Shown piece by piece: positions 35,155-45,465 of a stretch of DNA of 64,000 bases. The DNA is from Crotalaria pallida. Its lineage: Eukaryota > Streptophyta > Magnoliopsida > Fabales > Fabaceae. Positions within the stretch are counted from its first letter, which is position 1; each line of letters begins with the position of its first letter. The stretch spans positions 9,426,501 through 9,490,500 of the forward strand of contig CM075650.1 in assembly GCA_037953625.1 (NCBI GenBank), in the 5' to 3' direction. The position numbers were made by a program, and so were the translations under genes. Under the pieces are notes generated by a model that did not search any database, was not told the origin of the DNA, and saw only the letters and a program-made list of their open reading frames with translations.

Positions 35155-35395
35155 ACTGCCTCCTGTTATATACATACGCCTCGTTTTGAAGATTTTTTTA
35201 GTATTTAATATAAGTTTTATTTTCAATTTTTAATGGTATTAATTACTTTTTTTTACAAACAATCCTATTTACTCGTCACTTTTTTAAATTCCTAATAATA
35301 ATTTTAGTAATACTTTTTAGTATATCAAATATTAACATTTCTAATACCACTAACAAATAACAATACCAACTAACTTTTTCAAAAGGTGTAAAAAT
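35155..35395. mobile_element. Degenerate relative of the MITE at 34669
   Basis: It starts CTGCCTCCTGTTATATACAT and shares the interior order TCAATTTTTAATGGTATTAA, TTCCTAATAATAATTTTAGT and CACTAACAAA with the intact copy. The right inverted end is missing or eroded. Confidence 0.7.
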
Positions 35396-35454
35396 GGTAA
35401 AAAAAAAAACCTATAACAAGGATTAGAAGAAGTGATAAATATATTAGAGGTAAG

Positions 35455-35665
35455 ATCTAGTACGTGCTGGCAATTAGGGTGAATGCCCATGGACTCCGCC
35501 CGCTCTACATTTTTTGTGGGCAGGACATCATTTTTAATCCAATTTTCGAATGGGCCTCGCCAGTTATGCCCATTTCTTTCGTCGGACATCATTGGGCAGG
35601 CGATGGACTACCCACGAGCCGCCCATTATTCAGTTTTTTAAAAAAAAAAATAAAAATTAGCCAGC
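35455..35665. repeat. Possible small hAT-like MITE or unclassified repeat
   Basis: GTGCTGGCAATTA near 35464 and its imperfect inverse TAGCCAGCAC near 35658 could be short terminal inverted repeats. The interior is rich in GGGC/GCCC words (GGGCAGGACATC, GGGCAGGCGATGG). A similar GC-rich patch is at 17813-17930. No target duplication was verified. Confidence 0.35.
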
Positions 35666-35960
35666 ACATCCTAAAAACCTAAGCCCAGCCCAAACCCCAA
35701 AAGGCCAAAACATATGCTTTTTAATCTAAGTGGGGTAATTTTACAAACAATTTACAAAAAAGGTAGCTTAAAAACTATTTACGTAGGACCGGACAGTCAA
35801 CGAAACTATTTACGTAAATGAGGCAGTCAAAGTCAAAATCATAGGTCAAACACGTCATCTGGGTTGACGCAACCCAAAAGTGTCACGTGTCAGCTCCCCA
35901 TTCGTCCTCCAGATTCCATTCGGATAAAAAAACTAAAAAAAAAAAGGTAAACGACAGCTC

Positions 35961-36056
35961 TGCCACGTGGCGCAACCAGGGGGTTGCATCACTGCGGCTG
36001 ACGCAACCAAACGCGTCAACCGCAGTGACGCAACCCTTTGGTTGCGCCACGTGGCA
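35961..36056. repeat. 96-bp G-box hairpin in the left MULE TIR
   Basis: Two 44-bp arms (35961-36004 and 36013-36056) pair with four mismatches around the 8-nt loop AACCAAAC. Each arm tip carries GCCACGTGGC, a G-box (CACGTG) in a palindromic setting. Confidence 0.95.
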
Positions 36057-36119
36057 GCGCGGTCCCCCCTCTCGGTCCACGAGTTGCACGCCTCAGCTCA
36101 TTCCATTTCCCCCATTAAT

Positions 36120-36350
36120 TACCCCACCGTTTTACAACTATCCCAACCCCCGTAAATTCTCACTTTCTTCCAACACTATACACACCCATACACACGGTTA
36201 AATTTTTCTCTCTTCTATTCTCCACTCAGCAAATTTACACACACATATTTTTTCTTCCGGTTTGAAAAATAAACAAAAAAAAAAGCAAGGAACTTCTTTT
36301 CTTATCGGTCATCCTTTTACATTAATTTTTTTTATACTCTTTCAGGTAAA
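36120..36350 (+). promoter_or_regulatory. Likely leader exon and splice donor of the PMD gene in the left TIR
   Basis: A pyrimidine-rich, CA-rich stretch (36150-36250) resembles a plant 5' leader. It ends at a good donor, CTTTCAG/GTAAATTTT, near 36345. A matching acceptor, TTATATAG/GTACAA, lies just before ATG 37830. This gives a 5'-UTR intron of about 1.47 kb. The start of transcription is not fixed. Confidence 0.5.
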
Positions 36351-37823
36351 TTTTAATATTTTGTGAATAATTTTTTTATTATTTTATGCACTAGTAGATA
36401 AGAAGTGATATTATATTATTTGAATAGCTATTTGCATGAAATTATTAATTTTATGCACTTGTAGATAGGAAGTAATATTAATTAATTTTATACACTGGTA
36501 GTCTGGTATATAAGAAGTCATATTTTTTTTAATTTATTTATATTGTTTAGCTATGAATGTAGTATTATTTGAAATTTTTTTTTTGGTTTAGCTATATAAG
36601 TTAGATATTAAAGTTGTTGATTAGTTATATATATATTTTTTTTTTGAGTTATCAGTTAGATTTTAAAATTTTGTTTTAGTTTAGTTACATTTTATATTTT
36701 TTATGTTTATCTATTAGGTAGATTTTAAATTTTTTTAGTAATCAGATTTTGTTATTTTTTATGTTTAGCTGTTATTAGTTGTTAGATTTTAAATTTTATT
36801 TTAGTTATATTTTTTATGTTTAGCTAATAGTTAGATTTTAAAATTTTTTATTAGTTTAGTTAGATTATGTTTTTATTTTTATGTTTAGCTATTAGTTAGA
36901 ATTAAAAAAAAATTTAAGCAGATTTTTTTTATTTTTTTATGTTTAGCTATTATTAGTTAGATTTTAAATTTTTTTATTAGTTAGATTTTTTATGTTTAGC
37001 TATTTTTGTAGTTAGATTTTAAATTTTTTTATTAGTTTAGTTAGATTTTATATTTTTTATGTTTAGCTATTAGTTAGATTTTAAATTTTTTTATTAGTTT
37101 AGGTAGAATTTTTTTTGTTTTTATGTTTAGCTATTATTAGTTAGATTTTAAATTTTTTTATTAGTTTAGTTAGATTTTTTATGTTTAGCTATTTTTGTAA
37201 TTAGATTTTTAATTTTTTATTAGTTTAGTTAGATTTTATATTTTTTATGTTTATCTATTAGTTAGATTTTAAATTTTTTTATTAGTTTAGGTAGATTTTT
37301 TTTTTATGTTTAGCTATTATTAGTTAGATTTTAAATTTTTTTATTAGTTTAGTTAGATTTTTTATGTTTAGCTATTTTTGTAATTAGATTTTAAATTTTT
37401 TATTAGTTTAGTTAGATTTTATATTTTCTATTAGTTAGATTTGAAATTTTTTTATTAGTTTAGGTAGATTTTTTTTAATGTTTAGCTATTATTAGTTAGA
37501 TTTTAAATATTTTATTAGTTTAGTTAGATTTTATATTTTCTATTAGTTAGATTTTAAATTTTTTTATTAGTTTAGGTAGAATTTTTTTTTTTATGTTTAG
37601 CTATTATTAGTTAGATTTTAAATTTTTTTATTAGTTAGATTTTTTATGTTTAGCTATTTTTGTAATTAGCTTTTAAATTTTTTATTAGTTTAGTTAGATA
37701 TTTATATTTTTTATGTTTATCTAATAGTTAGATTTTAAATTTTTTTTATTAATCAGATTTTTTATTTTTTTATTATTTACTAGTTTGAATTGTTATTAAT
37801 TATTTACATTATTATTTATATAG
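36350..37823. repeat. AT-rich higher-order minisatellite in the 5' intron of the PMD gene
   Basis: Units such as TTAGTTAGATTTTAAATTTT, ATTAGTTTAGTTAGATTTT and TATGTTTAGCTATTATTAG alternate in a three-part order. Starts of the TATGTTTAGCTATTATTAG unit at about 36939, 37122, 37304, 37478 and 37592 give steps of 183, 182, 174 and 114 bp. Reverse-complement relatives (AAAATCTAACTAATAAA) fill 43200-43832 and 46790-47210 in the other arm. Confidence 0.9.
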
Positions 37824-37829
37824 GTACAA

Positions 37830-38688
37830 ATGGCAGGACGTGTGCTTAATCCTGGTCCGGAGGACGATTCAGTTTTATTTTTACAAGATAAACATGTTTC
37901 ACAGCACGTATGGAACGGTCGCCCGGATCGTATTTTACGGTGTCGACGTGCACAACAATTTCATGCTGGAGTTGCTAATATTCATCCAGCTTTGGTAGAA
38001 AATTTAAAGCGTAGTGGATTTTATTGGGTTGCAGAGATGATGCTATTTCATGTTGATCATAGGTTAATTTATGCATTAGTCGAGCGATGAAGGCCTGAAA
38101 CTCACACGTTTCACATGCCTTTCGGAGAATGCACAATCATGTTAGAGGATGTTGCTATTCTTCTCGGTATCTCAGTGGAAGGAAGACCAGTGATTGGTCG
38201 TGCATCTAGTGATTGACCATCACTTGTGGAGCATCTACTAGGAATACGTCCACCGGAAGATGCTTTGAGTGGTAGTGGACTGAAAATGGCATGGCTGGAG
38301 GCAAATTTTGGGCACTTTCCAGAGGGTCATGAGCATAATGAGTATATCAAGTTAATTTTTACACGTGCATTCATATTAAGATTACTCGGAGGTGTTATGT
38401 TCGCAAATCACTCTGGAACTTTTGTGCAATTGAGGTTTCTTTGTCTCTTAGAAAACCTCGACGAAGCAAAAAATTATAGTTGGGGATCGGCTGTGCTGAG
38501 CTTTCTATATCGTGAGTTATGTCAATCCACCAACTACGCTCGAAAAGATATTTGTGATTTTCTTCCACTGATACAATTATGGGCTTGGGAGAGATTTCCT
38601 TCTATCGCCCCAGTATTAAGAGCAATAAACGAAGGTGAGCCCCATCGTCGAAATGACACAGCATATGGTACACGGTAAGTACATGTCA

Positions 38689-38741
<53 letters not shown>

Positions 38742-40243
38742 GTTTATTATTATTATCATCATCATTGTTGTTGTTGTTGTTATTAATATTTCAATTTTTT
38801 TTTTTGGTTTTTATATTATAGGTGGGTGCATGGTCAGAATTACAGCAGACCTTCCCATCCCTTGAGTTGGTACAGGGGGAAATTTGATCAATTTATGGAA
38901 AATGATGTGCGTATATTTATTTTTATTCTCCCAACCCTCATTTCTCGTATTAGGCTCGTAACCGTTGTTGTTAATCTGAAAATGATATTTATTTGTAGAT
39001 TGTGTGGGAGTCATACTCGGCACTTGACTTGGACACCTTACCACATATGGTGTTACAAAACAAAGATGCTTGGAGATCTGTATGTCCACTGATATGTTAC
39101 AATATTGTTGAGTGGCATCAACCAGATCGAGTCATGCGTCAATTTGGCATGTGTCAACACATTCCTCTTCAACCCTCCCAGCCAGAAGATTTGCATCAGT
39201 TGACCCTCGGAGGAAAACAAAATATTAATTGGGAAAATCGCTTGCAAGATATAATTAACAAGTGGAATAACAGGAATCAAAAAATTCAGTATAGCGAGCA
39301 ACAAAATGTCCCTTTGGGAAGACAATCCGAATATATGATGTGGTATTTGCGTATTACAAGACGTTGGATGACAGAGTATGGTGCTAGTCAAGGCCACGTG
39401 GTAATCTTAATTAAAATATTATATTTATTGAGTATTACAATAATCACATTATATTAAAATTTTATATTAATTGCATATGTCCTTGATTATTTTGTACACG
39501 CGGATGAGATTGAGAGGATCAACTACCTATGTTCTCCAGAAGGACGTAGAGACGACGTGCCCATCGAAACCTACCTCGCAGAGATGAAATTAGAAACATA
39601 TCATATGATGGTTTCGATGAATCAGGCTAACAGATGTTATTTATCAATCCAAGAGGCTCCGGCTGCATCTCATGATCCTGATATCACAAACGTAGATGGT
39701 GTATTGCCTAACACTTCTCGTGAGCGCGGTGGTTTAGGGCGCCGAAGAAGGCACGAACCTGCAATAGAGCGCCAGCAACAAAGTCCAATGGATCGGCAAC
39801 CTGAGATGTATTATGCTCCCCAACCTTATCCATATTACGCATCCCAGGCACCGTACGAAACTTACTTTTATCCAAGACTGCCAGAGAGTGGCCAAGTACA
39901 ACAATCGTCGTCGATCGAAGATGTATACATACCTTCGCCGTTGCCGCATGGATATATGCCATCACCTCAATATCCAGGATATATGTCCATGCCTCAAATG
40001 CAGGGTTACAATACACCATCCCCATATGACCCTCTGACTAGCACTCCATCTACACCAGCACGATGGGACCGTGAGACGGTGTCTCCTAGCGTTGATTTTT
40101 ACGAATTAGCTGGAACAAGTGCACCGCAAATTGATCTCAATACACAGCTATTCGATGAATCAAATGGCCATAATGATAATCAAGATGCTAGGAGAAATCC
40201 ACATCGTGGTGCTAGGGATCGTCATTGGCGATGTGGGACCTGA
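37830..40243 (+). pseudogene. Plant mobile domain (PMD, MAIN/MAIL1-like) gene of the MULE, with two nonsense codons
   Basis: Exons are 37830-38674, 38822-38906, 38999-39400 and about 39479-40243. The start MAGRVLNPGPEDDSVLFLQD is the usual PMD opening (NPGPxDxSxLxLQxxHxSxxxW). Further PMD blocks are THTFHMPFGECTIMLEDVAI, LLGGVMFANHSG, FLCLLENLDEAKNYSWGSAV, RWVHGQNYS and ITRRWMTEYG. The tail (from about 39650) is Pro/Tyr/Gln-rich and ends RHWRCGT. PMD proteins occur as host silencing factors and inside transposons; the molecular role is unclear. Defects: TGA at 38088-38090 and 38213-38215, each where Trp is expected (VER-RPETHTFH and SSD-PSL), and no AG before the last exon (GCATAT/GTCCTTG). 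Otherwise the frames are open. It lies tail-to-tail with the transposase. Confidence 0.9.
38686..38790. repeat. (ATT)n and related microsatellite in PMD intron
   Basis: A run of ATT triplets, then ATC, GTT and ATT variants, fills most of the first coding intron (38675-38821). Confidence 0.95.
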
Positions 40244-40386
40244 GTTGCCTGTTTTTTTTTTGGTTTTTTTGTAAGCCGAAGAAATTATTGTAGAATTAAA
40301 AGGCAAAAATAGTTTATTTAACTGTTTTCTTGATATTCCTTATTTTTTACATTTTTTCCATTAGAAATTTAAAATATCAAGATATT
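40244..40386. other. Short convergent gap between PMD and transposase genes
   Basis: 143 bp between the two stop codons, AT-rich, with T runs on the + strand. Both 3' untranslated regions must overlap or end here, so transcripts could form double-stranded RNA. No clear AATAAA pair was assigned. Confidence 0.6.
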
Positions 40387-43163
40387 TTACAAATTATTTG
40401 CATGATATTCATCATCAGTTTGACATGAAGCAGATCCACTTGCTAAATGAGGGCATCGACGCCTGTTATAGCCAACCTGATTGCAAAGCCCACAACTCTG
40501 TGGAGGTTGAGACTGCTTCCAATCCATTTCATTCCTCATGCAGGTGGATTTTGGACGACCCTTTTTTCTGTGCATTTTGGGATCGGACATTAACATCCAT
40601 GGAACAACATGCATTGATGCAACTTGATGCTCATTCTGGATTGAGTACCATTCTGGGGAATACGCCCGAATCATAGTAGTTAATTTGTACACATCATCCA
40701 CATATTGATAAAAATCAAGTCTCACTGATGCACATGCAGCAATAACATGAGAGCATGGATAATGGAAAAGTTGAAATCTTCCACACTCACAAACTTGACT
40801 TTCCAAATCCACACAAAATGATCGGCCACCCGTTTGCTTAATTGGATTGAATGCCTCCTCCACCTGAAACCTTGTCTTAGCAATATTATACTGTCGAACT
40901 TGATGACTACTAGCTTCTTTACAAGCATCACCAATGGCTTTGGATACTTCGATGGTATACCGTTGACCGGATGCATATTGGGCCCTCGCTTTCGAACCCC
41001 TTTCAACAAAGTATTCAACCAATCGATTATACATCCATTTCACCAGTGATGTAATTGGTAAACTTCGAGCATCCTTTAAAAGCTTGTTGACACATTCTGA
41101 TAAGTTTGTTGTCATGTGTCCATATCTACGCCCATTTTCATCACAAGCTAGTAGCCATTGCTCTTTTGGTATGTTGTCGACCCATTTTTTTATTTCTTCA
41201 CTTTTGATACGGAGTCTGTTTAACTTCCTTTCCATGGTAAATTGGTCAGTAGCATAACCTGTATCGCTTACACAAATGTGATATGATACAATACAAGATT
41301 AAGAAATAAATAAATAAATCCTGATATACTGTCAATAAAGAATAATGGGTACCTGCACTCTTCAATAAGTGCTTCAATTTCTCATTCTTGAATTTAGTAT
41401 TGAAGTTGCTTCCTATATGCCTTATGAAAAACTTGTGATACCCCCATGGAGCCTGCCAACCGAGAGCTTCATTACGAACAGCTAATAATATACTCCGATG
41501 ACGGTCAGAAATCAAACACAAACCCTGCTTATTGGTAACATGCTGACGTATGTGTGCTAAAAACCATTCCCAAGCAGACGTCGTCTCCCCTTCGACAATC
41601 GCAAATGCAAGTGATAACACTTGATCGTTTCCGTCCTGGCTTGTTGCAATCAAAAGCACACCGCGATACTTTCCATACAAATGAGTACCATCCACTTGAA
41701 TAATTGGCTTGCAATAAACAAAGGCATCACGACATTGCTTGTATGTCCAGAATAGTCTTTCAAATATCCGAAATGATGCAAATTCTTCGGATCCGGGATA
41801 AGCATCTCTTTCCAGAATCTGATAATAAGCACCAGGAGCATAAAGAAGCATGTTCTTCATCAAAGTCGGTAACATAGCATAAGAAAAATCCCAATCGCTA
41901 TGAAATTTTTCGATTGCCTTTTGTTTTGCTAGCCAAGCTTTTCGATATGATATTCGAAAATTATATTGAGTGTTGATTATTGCTTGGATAGCCTTGATAG
42001 GAGTAGATGGTGTCGCGCAAATCAAATCTGAAACGATTTTAATTTTAAAAAAAAATTAATTTCAAAATGTCGTCAATCATATCAAAACAGGAACGTTTTT
42101 AAATGTCTTACCATGAATAAACAATGCTATAACGTTAGAGTCCAACTTTTTATGATCTTGTGACAACAATGTGTTCACACAAGTGTGTGGCCCGCTCCAC
42201 GTCTTCACTACCCATTCTTCGTCGATTTTGGGTAAAATAGCTCTCATTCTCCACTGACAACCATCTGCATGTTTTGGGCATTTCAAATAGATTTTCGTCG
42301 GTTTCGATTCAACAGTGGTATAACTTTGATGAGTCTTCATCGAATACTGCTTTATAGCCATTAAAACTGCTTCTTTGCTATTGAATCTTAGACCAACATA
42401 AAATCCATCACCCCCCTGGAAAGATGATTCTGATACATCAAACCCTCTACCATCAGATTCTTGATCTGGATGGTCCCAATTAATGTAACTAGAATGAGGA
42501 GTATGCAGTGGGAATAGACCATAATTTAGATATGTAATCAAAACCAAAAATAAAATAACATTAGAAAATTTTAATTACTTACTAACCAAATAATATTAAA
42601 ATAAATATTATCTTTATAACCACAAACCGGCAATTTCAGGGTTTGGACATCCTTGAAAATTTGGCATAACTGGTGTCGACTGTGAAGGAAAAGAAATACT
42701 AATTGCTCCTTCCTCTTCGGAGTCAGACGAATTCACATATGTAAATTGAGCCTCATTTTCATCTTCTGTGATATCGTCATCCATATCTCGACGCCACTCT
42801 TCATCATCACTCTCTGAAGAATTATTCTCCATTTCATTTGCTCTTGTTTTTGTCAGTGTAGTGGAACTACCCGTAACGTCTAATTCAACATATATATCAA
42901 TGACTCTCATATTCGACCCCTCAAAATAATCAATGACACAATGTATGTCACTATCATCATAGATCACATATTCAACATATTTGCTCGGGTTTTCTTGCAC
43001 TAAAAGTCTGCTTATTAACTTCGAAATGTATTGATTTTGTCCAAGCCTAATTTTTTCGCTTATATTCATCTTTAACTGCTCATAAGTGATACCACGTTGA
43101 ATTTGAATCCTTTTTTTTCTCCTTCAAACGTTGTGCCTTCGGGTCCTTCGTAATATCTCCCAT
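40387..43163 (-). pseudogene. mudrA-type MULE transposase, one frameshift
   Basis: Start ATG 43163 (MGDITKDPKAQRLKEKK). An A8 run (43111-43118) puts the next part one base out of frame; seven A would keep it open. Exon 1 continues YEQLKMNISEKIRLG to an acidic stretch and ends near 42628. Exon 2 (to 42112) has the MuDR DNA-binding zinc region KCPKHADGCQWRMRA with GPHTC. Exon 3, 42027-41353, has the catalytic core PIIQVDGTHLYGKYRG and CLISDRHRSIL with the first two Asp. Exon 4, 41258-40387, has a SWIM finger CECGRFQLFHYPCSH and a zinc knuckle CGLCNQVGYNRRRC where the expected His is Tyr. Exons 2-4 join in phase; the intron 1 acceptor lacks a clear AG. It would cut and move the MULE by binding its TIRs. 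Confidence 0.92.
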
Positions 43164-44319
43164 TATAATAAATGAAAACCAAGATTTTACCCATACCTGG
43201 TCTACATGTAAAAAATTAATAATTATTGTGAAATATTTAAATAATAAATAAATAACTAAAATAATAAACTAAAATATTGCAATAGCTTAATATAAAAAAA
43301 TACATGTAAAATCACAAATTTAGAAAAAATAAATTAAATTTATTAAAAAAAATAGAATATTACATAAACTACACATATATATATAAAGGAATTACACATA
43401 TATAAAAATAAATAAAAGCACAAAATTATAAAAAACAGGAAATAAAAAAAAATATTACCTTAAATAATGAACTAAAATATTACCTTAAACACAAATAACT
43501 ATAAAAATATAACTAATCTAACTAATAAATATATAAAAAATCTAACTAATAAATAAATAAACCTAACTCGAACTATCAAAAAAAAAATATAACTTCTAAA
43601 TAGATAAAAATTTAACTAATAAAAAATTTAACTCCAACTAATAAAAATAGCGCTATAAATCTTACTAATACATAGAACCTAAACATAAGAGAATATAACT
43701 AATCAATAAATAAATAAAAAATATATCAAATACATAAACAAAATAATTCTAACTAATAAAACTTTTATAAATCTTACTAATAACTAAACTAATAAAAATA
43801 TAACTTCTAAATAGATAAAAAAAAATCTAAGTTGTCGCGACCGTCCCGGAGGGCGCCGCGAAAAAGAGGATAAAATTGATACGTGGCGAATTGATTTATT
43901 TAAAAAATAGAAAGATTTACGGAGTCGCCACCAATTGATTTATCCACAAAAATGGAATGGTGCAATTGGACACCTAAAAGAGTGGTCTGCGTATCAGAGT
44001 TTAGATTCGGGGGTTGGTTACGAGTAGGGAAGGTATTAGCAGCCTACCACGCCCGTTCAAAGAACGGTACCTATTTGATCTTTATTAAGTCCTTGATTAA
44101 TTTGGTTTGGTCTTTCATATATAAAAAAAGTATTTTTGTTATTTGTTTTATATGTCCCATTTTTATCAGCATATTATCAAAAGTGATAAATGACTATGAT
44201 AAAGAGACGGGTTGCTAAATAGCAATTTTTATATGGAATGAAATCAAATCCTTTAACATTTTGGTACAACAATGATGAATTTAAAATTCCTTTTTGTCTA
44301 AGAATTATCTTAGAATTAA

Positions 44320-45092
44320 GATTTTATTGGCATCGTTTGAATCCCACCAGCACTCCTGGTAAGAATTTAAAAGATGGTCCTCACCTCAAGAAAACCACAA
44401 TTTTATCGACACTTCAGCAAATTGTGAATATTCCGTCGTCGGTCTAAATTCAAGTAATTTAATTCTAAACAAAATTATGATTTTCAAAATGGTTTGTTCT
44501 TGGGTATTTCATGTTCACCATTGTCATGACGGTTAAGGATAAATGAAATTATTCACACTGATTTTGATTATATAAAATATTGAATGAACACTTGATTTTA
44601 ATTTTTAGTGATTAGATTCAGCCAACACTTCTGGCTAAATCTAATATAAAAAAATGCCTCAAGAATGTTAGATAAAATTTTACTTAATCGTAACCACGAT
44701 CTTTTTCTAACTTTTCTATCGTCGGCAAAGTTTTGAAATATTTTTTGTATAACAAAAGCATATTTTAGTATGATTTTACTATTTTAAATATGAAAGTCAA
44801 ACCCAACCAATACTCATGGTCAAATCTGATAATAAACATGCCTCAAGACTATCGGATAGATTCTACATAACCGTCACTCCAGTCACCTTCCAATTTTTCC
44901 GTCATCGGCTTTATTCATGTGCATATTTTAATTAATAGTTGTTTTGAAATTATTTTGGGATTAAGATTTTATTGGCATATTTTAAATCCCACCAGCACTC
45001 CTGGTAAAAATTTAAAAGATGATCCTCACCTCAAGAAAACCGCGATTTTACCGATACTTCAGCAAATCGTGGGTATTCCGTCGTCGGTCTTA
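44320..45092. repeat. Internal duplications in the solo LTR
   Basis: ATCCCACCAGCACTCCTGGT followed by CCTCACCTCAAGAAAACC and TCCGTCGTCGGTC occurs at 44341-44445 and 44985-45090. Diverged forms with CTCAAGAATGTT and CTCAAGACTATC lie at about 44600-44735 and 44795-44910. Confidence 0.85.
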
Positions 45093-45413
45093 ATTTGCAA
45101 ATAAATGGTTTTGGTCATTAAATTATATTTTTTTTCTTAAGTAAAAACAAATATTATATAAAGATCTTAAATAGCTAAATTGACCTCAAAATTGCAAACA
45201 AGAGGTCCAAAAAAAGCTAAGAAGAGTATGCTTAATTTTTGACAATAAAATAATTAAATAAATAAAATTATATATAAAAAAAGGAAGTTCCAGATGGGAA
45301 AACAGACCTCAAAATCAGATTCAGGAGGTCCAAAAACCTTAGGATGGGTGTACTTGATTTTTCTTTAAAAAAAATAAAAAAATAAAAAATAAAATAAAAT
45401 AGATAAATAAATA

Positions 45414-45465
45414 TGATGTCAGCATGACGTCATGCTGATGTCAGCATGACGTCATGCTGATGTCA
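45414..45465. promoter_or_regulatory. Phased TGATGTCA/TGACGTCA array in the solo LTR
   Basis: Eight-base sites start at 45414, 45425, 45436, 45447 and 45458, exactly 11 bp apart, alternating TGATGTCA and TGACGTCA. TGACGTCA is the classic plant bZIP (TGA factor) palindrome. Placement on one face of the helix suggests a promoter or enhancer in the LTR; activity is not shown. Confidence 0.75.

Noticed and set aside
35887..36201. 104-codon frame across the left TIR, and its twin at 47321-47557
   Set aside because: The frames fall on the 96-bp palindrome and are mirrored in both TIRs; the peptides reflect the hairpin sequence, not a protein.
39708..40025. 105-codon minus-strand frame
   Set aside because: Shadow of the last PMD exon, which is the conserved frame.
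40398..40676. 92-codon plus-strand frame after the PMD gene
   Set aside because: Shadow of transposase exon 4 on the other strand.
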